Below, in pieces: positions 58,605 through 64,000 of a stretch of 64,000 bases of DNA (positions are counted from its first letter, which is position 1; every line of letters starts with the position of its first letter). Position numbers and translations under genes: made by a program. Below the pieces are notes generated by a model. That model saw nothing but the letters and a program-made list of their open reading frames with translations, searched no databases and was not told where the DNA came from. Source of the stretch: Mycolicibacterium sp. TY81 (GTDB lineage: Bacteria > Actinomycetota > Actinomycetes > Mycobacteriales > Mycobacteriaceae); the NCBI RefSeq assembly GCF_018326285.1, contig NZ_AP023362.1:434001-498000 (forward strand), written 5' to 3'.

Positions 58605-60503
58605 GTGATCGCCACCGCGCCTGCCAAGGCTCACCTGCCGAAGGCTCGCCGCCGCCCGGCCGTGTGGGGACGCCCGGTCTGGGAACGGACCGCGCTGCTG
58701 ACACTGCTGGCCGGGACGGCCGTGCTGTACCTGTGGGCGCTCGGCTCGTCGGGCTGGGCCAACTCGTACTACGCCGCCGCGGCCCAGGCCGGCACCCAGA
58801 ACTGGGAGGCGCTGCTGTTCGGATCGTTCGATGCCGGCAACGCGATCACGGTCGACAAGCCGCCGGCCGCCCTGTGGCTGATGGGCCTGTCCGGCCGGCT
58901 GTTCGGATTCAGCGCGTTCAGCATGCTGCTGCCGCAGGCCCTCATGGGTGTGGCGTCGGTCGGGATGCTGTACGCGACGGTCCGTCGCACCAGCGGCGCG
59001 GCCGCCGGACTGCTGGCCGGTCTGGTGCTGGCGGTGACTCCCGTTGCGGCCCTGATGTTCCGGTTCAACAACCCCGACGCGCTGCTCGTGCTGCTGCTGA
59101 TCAGCGCGGCCTACTGCACGGTGCGGGCCATCCAGTCCGCCGAATTCGCCGTGTCCGCGCGGTGGATGACGCTGACGGGCGTCATCGTCGGCTTCGCCTT
59201 CCTGACCAAGATGCTGCAGGCCTTCCTGCCGGTACCGGGTCTGGCCCTGGCATTCCTCGTCGCCGCGCCGTTCAGCGTGGGACGCCGGATCAGCGCGCTG
59301 CTGATGTCCGGTGTGGCCGTGGTGGTTTCGGCCGGGTGGTACATCGCGCTGGTCAGCCTGTGGCCGGCCGACGCCCGTCCATACATCGCCGGGTCGACCG
59401 ACAACAGCCTGCTGCAGTTGGCGTTGGGCTACAACGGCATCGAGCGGATCACCGGCGGTGACCGTCCCAGCGGCGGCCCAGGCGGCCCCGGCGGCGGCAT
59501 GCGGGACAACCTTTTCTTCGGCGGCCACGCCGGCATCACCCGGCTCTTCGGCCCGTCGATGGGCGTCGAGGTGTCGTGGTTGCTGCCCGCGGCGTTGCTC
59601 GGTCTCGTGCTGCTGTTGTGGACCAGTCGCCGCGCCGCGCGGACCGACCTGGCACGCGCGGGTGTATTGCTCTGGGGCGGTTGGCTTCTGGTGACCGGTG
59701 CGGTGTTCAGCTTCATGGACGGCACGGTGCACCCGTACTACAACGTCGCGCTCGCCCCTGCGGTCGCCGCGTTGGCCGGCATGGTGGTCGCGCAGCTGTG
59801 GCAGCGCCGGGAGACGTTGTCGGCACGGCTGTTGCTCGCACTAATCTTGGTCGTTTCGGCCGGGTGGGCGTTCGCGCTGCTGTCCCGCACCCCGGACTGG
59901 ATGCCCGCCCTGCGGTGGACCATCGCGGTGGTGGCGGTCCTGGCGGCGGTGGCCGTCGTGGCGGTCGGGGCGCGCTCCGGACGGGTCACGGCCGTCGTCG
60001 CCGGTATCGCGGTCGCCGCGGCCCTGGCCGGGTCGGCGTCGTTCACGATCTACAACGTGGCCGCGGCCCACAGCAGTGGCCCCGGCTCGATGTCAGGTCC
60101 GCCGCGGCCCGGCGGTGATTCGTGGCCGGGTGGTGGCCCGGGTGGTCCGCACCGCGACGGCCCCAACGCCGAACTCGAGAACCTGATCCGCGGTGCCGAC
60201 AACCGTTGGGCCGCAGCGACGGTCGGGTCCTTCCAGGCCGGCGATCTGGAGTTGAGCACCGGCAAGTCGTTGATGGCGATCGGCGGATTCTCCGGCGGGG
60301 ACAACGCGCCGACCCTGGCGCAGTTCCAGCGGTACGTGGAGGACGGCCAGATCCACTACTTCATCGCCGGCGATCACAAGGGGCCCGGCGGCCCCCGGCG
60401 TGAGCGGGGTAGTGCCGCCGAGATCACCGCATGGGTGACGGGGCACTTCGCCAAGCTCGACGTCGGTGGCGCGACGGTCTACGACCTCGAGGCGCCCCAC
60501 TGA
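58605..60503 (+). CDS. GT39-type membrane glycosyltransferase (YkcB/ArnT-like), copy 2
   Basis: 632 residues from GTG at 58605 behind AGAGGAG, the same length as copy 1. Features: FDAGNAITVDKPPAALWLMG, MFRFNNPDALLVLLL, FLTKMLQAFLPVPGL and the C-terminal GNRWAAATV-like ADNRWAAATVGSFQAG. Glycine-rich insertions occur in the second extracytoplasmic loop (GGPGGPGGGM) and in the linker. Paralogue of 55296-57194 with different loops, so the two may act on different acceptors. A strong terminator follows at 60519-60561. Confidence 0.88.
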   Translation: MIATAPAKAHLPKARRRPAVWGRPVWERTALLTLLAGTAVLYLWALGSSGWANSYYAAAAQAGTQNWEALLFGSFDAGNAITVDKPPAALWLMGLSGRLFGFSAFSMLLPQALMGVASVGMLYATVRRTSGAAAGLLAGLVLAVTPVAALMFRFNNPDALLVLLLISAAYCTVRAIQSAEFAVSARWMTLTGVIVGFAFLTKMLQAFLPVPGLALAFLVAAPFSVGRRISALLMSGVAVVVSAGWYIALVSLWPADARPYIAGSTDNSLLQLALGYNGIERITGGDRPSGGPGGPGGGMRDNLFFGGHAGITRLFGPSMGVEVSWLLPAALLGLVLLLWTSRRAARTDLARAGVLLWGGWLLVTGAVFSFMDGTVHPYYNVALAPAVAALAGMVVAQLWQRRETLSARLLLALILVVSAGWAFALLSRTPDWMPALRWTIAVVAVLAAVAVVAVGARSGRVTAVVAGIAVAAALAGSASFTIYNVAAAHSSGPGSMSGPPRPGGDSWPGGGPGGPHRDGPNAELENLIRGADNRWAAATVGSFQAGDLELSTGKSLMAIGGFSGGDNAPTLAQFQRYVEDGQIHYFIAGDHKGPGGPRRERGSAAEITAWVTGHFAKLDVGGATVYDLEAPH

Positions 60504-60518
60504 TCGGAGCACGCGTCT

Positions 60519-60561
60519 ATGCCTCGGATTGCAGTCAGCAGGTGACTGCGATCCGAGGCAT
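60519..60561. terminator. Long hairpin terminator, bidirectional
   Basis: A 19-bp stem with one G-T wobble (ATGCCTCGGATTGCAGTCA / TGACTGCGATCCGAGGCAT) and a 5-base loop, between convergent GT39 and thioesterase genes. TGCGTTT follows on the plus strand. Confidence 0.88.
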
Positions 60562-60594
60562 TGCGTTTCGTTGGCCTCGATCGGGCGGCCTCGC

Positions 60595-61008
60595 TCAGCC
60601 GATCTTGTACGTGCCGACGGCCTTGGCCACCGGGTCGCCGCCCGGTGTCTCGATCTCGACCTCGCAGTGCACCAAGGACTTTCCGCGGTGCAGCACGCGC
60701 CCGACACCGATCAGGTCGGTCGACCGGGCGGGCGCCAGGTACTGGACCGACATCGAGATCGTCACCCCGCGAAGCGATTCGGGTTCGCGTTCGGTCGACC
60801 ACGCCGCCGCCATGACCGTGACATCGGCCAGTGCGGCGATGGCGCCGCCGTGCACCATGTCGGCCAGCGTGGTGTTGGTCGGGTCCCACGGCATCCGCAA
60901 CCGGACCTCCGGGGCGTCGAGTGCTTCGGCGACGATGCCCAGCTTGGCGACGAGCGGTGACTGCGGGATGAACTGCGCCATGACCTCGGCGCCGGTACTC
61001 GGGCTCAT
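60595..61008 (-). CDS. PaaI-type hotdog thioesterase
   Basis: 137 residues of the hotdog fold: LADMVHGGAIAALADVTVMA carries the PaaI-family HGG motif, and VQYLAPARSTDLIGVGRV the second conserved region. It hydrolyses acyl- or aryl-CoA esters; the substrate is not readable. The ATG at 61006-61008 is used. It is divergent from the cysD genes. Confidence 0.88.
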   Translation of the reverse strand: MSPSTGAEVMAQFIPQSPLVAKLGIVAEALDAPEVRLRMPWDPTNTTLADMVHGGAIAALADVTVMAAAWSTEREPESLRGVTISMSVQYLAPARSTDLIGVGRVLHRGKSLVHCEVEIETPGGDPVAKAVGTYKIG

Positions 61009-61175
61009 GTCATGGAAGTCTGCGCGCGGCGGGTAGTCGGTTCAATTACCTGGCAGGTAGTGATGGCGACCCGGCGTGAAGCGTGGGGTGGGGTGCTCCT
61101 TCGGGCAGAGACGGCGATCGGGAAGCCGGCAGCCGCCGGCGGCGTTGTTCCACCTGATCTCGGTGGTTACAACCG

Positions 61176-61204
61176 TTGACACTGCGCCACCGGGCACGTA
61201 AATT
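61176..61204 (+). promoter_or_regulatory. Promoter of cysD with transcript start at an AUG
   Basis: TTGACA (61176-61181), a 17-base spacer, then TAAATT (61199-61204): a near-consensus SigA promoter. The expected start of transcription, 6-8 bases downstream, coincides with the ATG at 61211. The preceding 170 bases (from 61009) contain a GCCGGC-AGCC-GCCGGC hairpin at about 61120-61137 but no recognisable riboswitch core. Confidence 0.7.
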
Positions 61205-61210
61205 CCGACC

Positions 61211-61255
61211 ATGGTTCTTAACTTGACCAGTTCTACCAACTTTACGGGGAAATGA
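61211..61255 (+). CDS. Leaderless 14-codon upstream ORF coupled to cysD
   Basis: ATG at 61211 opens MVLNLTSSTNFTGK followed by TGA at 61253-61255, which overlaps the cysD ATG at 61252 (ATGA). The ATG is 6 bases after the -10 element, so the mRNA probably begins with AUG and is read without a Shine-Dalgarno site, common in mycobacteria. Translation of cysD may depend on ribosomes finishing this ORF. The peptide has two Asn, three Thr, two Ser and no Cys, unlike the known Cys-rich attenuator peptides, so amino-acid sensing is uncertain. Confidence 0.65.
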   Translation: MVLNLTSSTNFTGK

Positions 61256-62202
61256 TGACCGTCACTCCCGACGCCGCCGAGGCGTCCAAGGTGGACCAGC
61301 GGGCCGCCAAATACGAATTGAGCCATCTGCGATCGCTGGAGGCCGAGGCCATCCACATCATCCGCGAGGTCGCCGCGGAGTTCGAGCGGCCGGTGCTGCT
61401 GTTCTCCGGTGGCAAGGACTCGATCGTGATGCTGCACCTGGCCATCAAGGCGTTCGCGCCGGGCCGCCTGCCGTTCCCCGTCATGCACGTCGACACGGGC
61501 CACAACTTCGAAGAGGTCATCGCCACCCGCGACGCCCTGGTCGAGAAGTACAACCTGCGCCTGGTCGTGGCCAGCGTGCAGGACGACATCGACGCCGGAC
61601 GCGTCGTCGACAACGGTCCCTCGCGTAACCCGCTGCAGACTGTGTCGCTGCTGCGCGGCATCCGCGAGAACAAGTTCGACGCCGCCTTCGGTGGCGCCCG
61701 GCGCGACGAGGAGAAGGCCCGCGCCAAGGAGCGTGTCTTCAGCTTCCGCGACGAGTTCGGCCAGTGGGACCCCAAGAACCAGCGCCCCGAGCTGTGGAAC
61801 CTGTACAACGGCCGGCACCGCAAGGGCGAGCACATCCGCGTCTTCCCGCTGTCGAACTGGACCGAGTACGACATCTGGGCCTACATCGGCGCCGAGGAGA
61901 TCGCGCTGCCGAGCATCTACTACGCGCACGAGCGCCAGGTCTTCGAGCGCGACGGCATGCTGCTGGCCGTGCACGAATACCTGAAGCCGAACGACGACGA
62001 GCCGGTCATCACCAAGACCGTCCGGTTCCGCACCGTCGGTGACGTCACCTGCACCGGTTGCGTCGAGTCGGAGGCTTCGACCGTCGAGGAAGTCATCGCC
62101 GAGACCGCGGTGTCCCGACTGACCGAGCGCGGCGCGACCCGCGCAGACGACCGGATTTCTGAGGCCGGCATGGAAGACCGTAAGCGGGAAGGCTACTTCT
62201 GA
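61252..62202 (+). CDS. cysD: Sulfate adenylyltransferase subunit CysD
   Basis: 316 residues from ATG at 61252 (a second ATG follows at once). The PP-loop motif FSGGKDSIVML and the PAPS-reductase-like fold with HVDTGHNFEEV, GARRDEEKARAKER and FPLSNWTEYDIW are complete. With CysN it makes adenosine 5'-phosphosulfate from ATP and sulfate, the first step to cysteine and sulfolipids. No good Shine-Dalgarno lies before it, consistent with coupling to the uORF. Corresponds to Rv1285; the next gene begins one base after its stop. Confidence 0.95.
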   Translation: MMTVTPDAAEASKVDQRAAKYELSHLRSLEAEAIHIIREVAAEFERPVLLFSGGKDSIVMLHLAIKAFAPGRLPFPVMHVDTGHNFEEVIATRDALVEKYNLRLVVASVQDDIDAGRVVDNGPSRNPLQTVSLLRGIRENKFDAAFGGARRDEEKARAKERVFSFRDEFGQWDPKNQRPELWNLYNGRHRKGEHIRVFPLSNWTEYDIWAYIGAEEIALPSIYYAHERQVFERDGMLLAVHEYLKPNDDEPVITKTVRFRTVGDVTCTGCVESEASTVEEVIAETAVSRLTERGATRADDRISEAGMEDRKREGYF

Positions 62203-62203
62203 T

Positions 62204-64000
62204 ATGGCAACGTTGCTTCGTATCGCCACTGCTGGCTCCGTCGATGACGGCAAGTCCACGCTGATCGGCCGGCTGCTCTATGACAGTAAGGCCGTCATGG
62301 AGGACCAGCTGGCCGCCGTCGAGCGCACCTCCAAGGAACGCGGCCACGGCTACACCGACCTCGCACTGGTCACCGACGGCCTGCGCGCCGAGCGGGAACA
62401 GGGCATCACCATCGATGTCGCCTACCGCTACTTCGCCACGGCCAAGCGGAAATTCATCATCGCCGACACCCCGGGTCACATCCAGTACACCCGCAACATG
62501 GTCACCGGCACCTCGACGGCGCAGCTGGCCATCGTGCTGGTCGACGCCCGCCACGGGCTGCTGGAGCAGTCGCGCCGGCACGCCTTCCTGGCCTCGCTGC
62601 TCGGCATCCAGCACATCGTGCTGGCGGTCAACAAGATGGACCTGATCGATTGGGACCGTGAGCGTTTCGAGAAGATCCGCGACGACTTCCACGAGTTCGT
62701 GGCCCGCCTGGACATCCAGGACGTCACCACCATCCCGCTGTCGGCGCTGGCCGGCGACAACGTGGTGACCAAGTCGGACAAGACGCCGTGGTACGAGGGT
62801 CCGTCGCTGCTGAGCCACCTCGAAGAGGTGTACATCGCCGGTGACCGCAACCTCATGGACGTCCGCTTCCCGGTGCAGTACGTCATCCGCCCGCAGACCC
62901 ACGAGCACGCCGACCACCGCAGCTACGCGGGCACCATCGCCAGTGGCGTCATGCGCCCCGGCGACGAGATCGTCGTTCTCCCAACGGGAAAGACCAGCAC
63001 CATCACCGCGATCGACGGCCCCACCGGGCCGCTCGAGGAGGCCTTCGCGCCCATGGCGGTATCGGTGAGTCTGGCCGACGACATCGACATCTCGCGCGGC
63101 GACATGATCGCTCGTGTGCACAACCAGCCGCACACCACGCAGGAATTCGACGCCACCGTGTGCTGGATGTCCGACGACGCGAGCCTCGAGCCGGGCCGGG
63201 ACTACATCATCAAGCACACCACCCGCACCACACGGGTCCGGGTCACGGACCTCGACTACCGGCTGGACGTCAACACCCTGCATCGCGACAAGAGCGCAAC
63301 GGCGTTGAAGCTCAACGAACTCGGCCGCGTCACGCTGCGCACGCAGCAGCCGCTGCTGCTCGACGAGTACTCGCGCAACGCCGTGACGGGCTCGTTCATC
63401 CTGATCGACCCGGACACCAACGGCACCGTCGCCGCGGGCATGGTGCGTGACACCACGCCGGCGGCCAACCGGTCGGCCAGCCCGAACGCGGTGCGGCACG
63501 CCAACCTCGTCACGGCCGAGGACCGGTTGTCGAAGGGCAGCACGGTGTGGTTCACCGGCCTGTCCGGCTCGGGTAAGTCGTCGGTCGCCATGCTGGTGGA
63601 GCGCAAGCTGCTCGAATTGGGACGTCCCGCATACGTTCTCGACGGCGACAACCTGCGCCACGGGCTGAACTCGGACCTGGGCTTCTCCATGGCCGACCGC
63701 TCGGAGAACCTGCGCCGCCTGGCCCACATCGCCACGCTGCTGGCCGACTCCGGCCAGATCGTGCTGGTGCCGGCGATCAGCCCGCTCGAAGAGCACCGCG
63801 AACTGGCGCGAAAGGTCCACACGGACCAGGGATTCGAGTTCTTCGAGGTGTTCATGGACACCCCGTTGGCCGACTGCGAGGCCCGCGATCCCAAGGGGCT
63901 CTACGCCAAGGCGCGTGCCGGTGAGATCACGCACTTCACCGGTATCGACAGCCCGTACCAGCGGCCGAAGAACCCGGACCTGGCGCTGGTGCCGGGCGAC
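62204..64000 (+). CDS. cysN: Bifunctional CysN/CysC, truncated by the window edge
   Basis: 599 residues visible from ATG at 62204. The N-terminal GTPase has G1 GSVDDGKST, G3 DTPGH and G4 NKMD; beta-barrel domains follow. From about residue 445 comes the APS kinase (CysC) with its P-loop GLSGSGKSS and DGDNLRHGLNSDLGFS. The GTPase powers sulfate adenylylation with CysD, and the kinase phosphorylates APS to PAPS. The gene continues beyond the window; the mycobacterial Rv1286 fusion is the same type. Confidence 0.95.
   Translation, partial: MATLLRIATAGSVDDGKSTLIGRLLYDSKAVMEDQLAAVERTSKERGHGYTDLALVTDGLRAEREQGITIDVAYRYFATAKRKFIIADTPGHIQYTRNMVTGTSTAQLAIVLVDARHGLLEQSRRHAFLASLLGIQHIVLAVNKMDLIDWDRERFEKIRDDFHEFVARLDIQDVTTIPLSALAGDNVVTKSDKTPWYEGPSLLSHLEEVYIAGDRNLMDVRFPVQYVIRPQTHEHADHRSYAGTIASGVMRPGDEIVVLPTGKTSTITAIDGPTGPLEEAFAPMAVSVSLADDIDISRGDMIARVHNQPHTTQEFDATVCWMSDDASLEPGRDYIIKHTTRTTRVRVTDLDYRLDVNTLHRDKSATALKLNELGRVTLRTQQPLLLDEYSRNAVTGSFILIDPDTNGTVAAGMVRDTTPAANRSASPNAVRHANLVTAEDRLSKGSTVWFTGLSGSGKSSVAMLVERKLLELGRPAYVLDGDNLRHGLNSDLGFSMADRSENLRRLAHIATLLADSGQIVLVPAISPLEEHRELARKVHTDQGFEFFEVFMDTPLADCEARDPKGLYAKARAGEITHFTGIDSPYQRPKNPDLALVPGD

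Noticed and set aside
61009..61210. Riboswitch (SAM-IV or similar) before cysD
   Set aside because: No conserved SAM core such as GCAACC junction is visible, only a GC-rich hairpin; the uORF explains the leader better.
61211..61255. Cys-rich attenuator peptide at cysD
   Set aside because: The uORF product contains no cysteine, so it does not belong to the poly-Cys attenuator class.

Overview
The window looks like chromosome of a rapidly growing mycobacterium (Mycolicibacterium-like). It is GC-rich, and its gene content and order follow, from memory, the M. tuberculosis stretch Rv1255c-Rv1286: TetR/cyp130, FAD-linked oxidase, udgB, deazaflavin nitroreductase, HIT protein, amiB2, pH-type adenylate cyclase, ABC exporter pair, lprB/lprC, SixA phosphatase, SbcD/SbcC-like pair, GMC oxidoreductase, oppABCD, cysD-cysNC. 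No database search was possible, so homologies come from recognised motifs and remembered sequences.

Layout. 1-1.9 kb: a gene end, then tetR-cyp130. 2.2-13.4 kb: a mobile island lying between cyp130 and the FAD-linked oxidase. It holds an IS1081-like IS256-family element and a large, lower-GC KAP-type P-loop NTPase gene broken by two IS3-family elements (6906-11596 and 11734-12998). The first IS3 element is itself split by a 3.35-kb three-gene transposon (7781-11127) with TGTTG termini and a 5-bp target duplication. Removing the elements and one copy of each duplication restores a single NTPase frame of about 1207 codons.

13.7-30.5 kb: housekeeping and accessory metabolism. It includes oxidases, UdgB, small redox and stress proteins, an amidase, an antigen-85-like mycolyltransferase, a deoxyinosine glycosylase, an adenylate cyclase and a GH16 glycanase. 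A copper ATPase/chaperone pair sits behind a CsoR-type operator, and a small ribbon-helix-helix-like gene sits behind a perfect palindrome. 30.5-31.6 kb: a frameshifted IS481-family element with a 6-bp target duplication. 31.9-33.1 kb: a DUF222-HNH (13E12-type) gene behind a perfect LexA box.

33.3-52 kb: ABC exporter heterodimer, lipoproteins, SbcCD-like nuclease, GMC oxidoreductase, flavin monooxygenase-like protein, hydrolase and the four-gene opp peptide importer. 52.2-60.5 kb: two tandemly duplicated small exported proteins, a two-component system and a GT39/GT2-GtrA/GT39 surface-glycosylation cluster. 60.6-64 kb: a thioesterase and the sulfate-activation genes cysD-cysNC. The cysD leader appears to be a leaderless 14-codon upstream ORF translationally coupled to cysD.

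The most interesting items are the nested insertion of a Tn7/Tn5053-like transposon carrying a zinc-ribbon/HTH gene, the reconstructable KAP NTPase gene, the leaderless uORF at cysD, and the paired small exported proteins with a repeated upstream motif.
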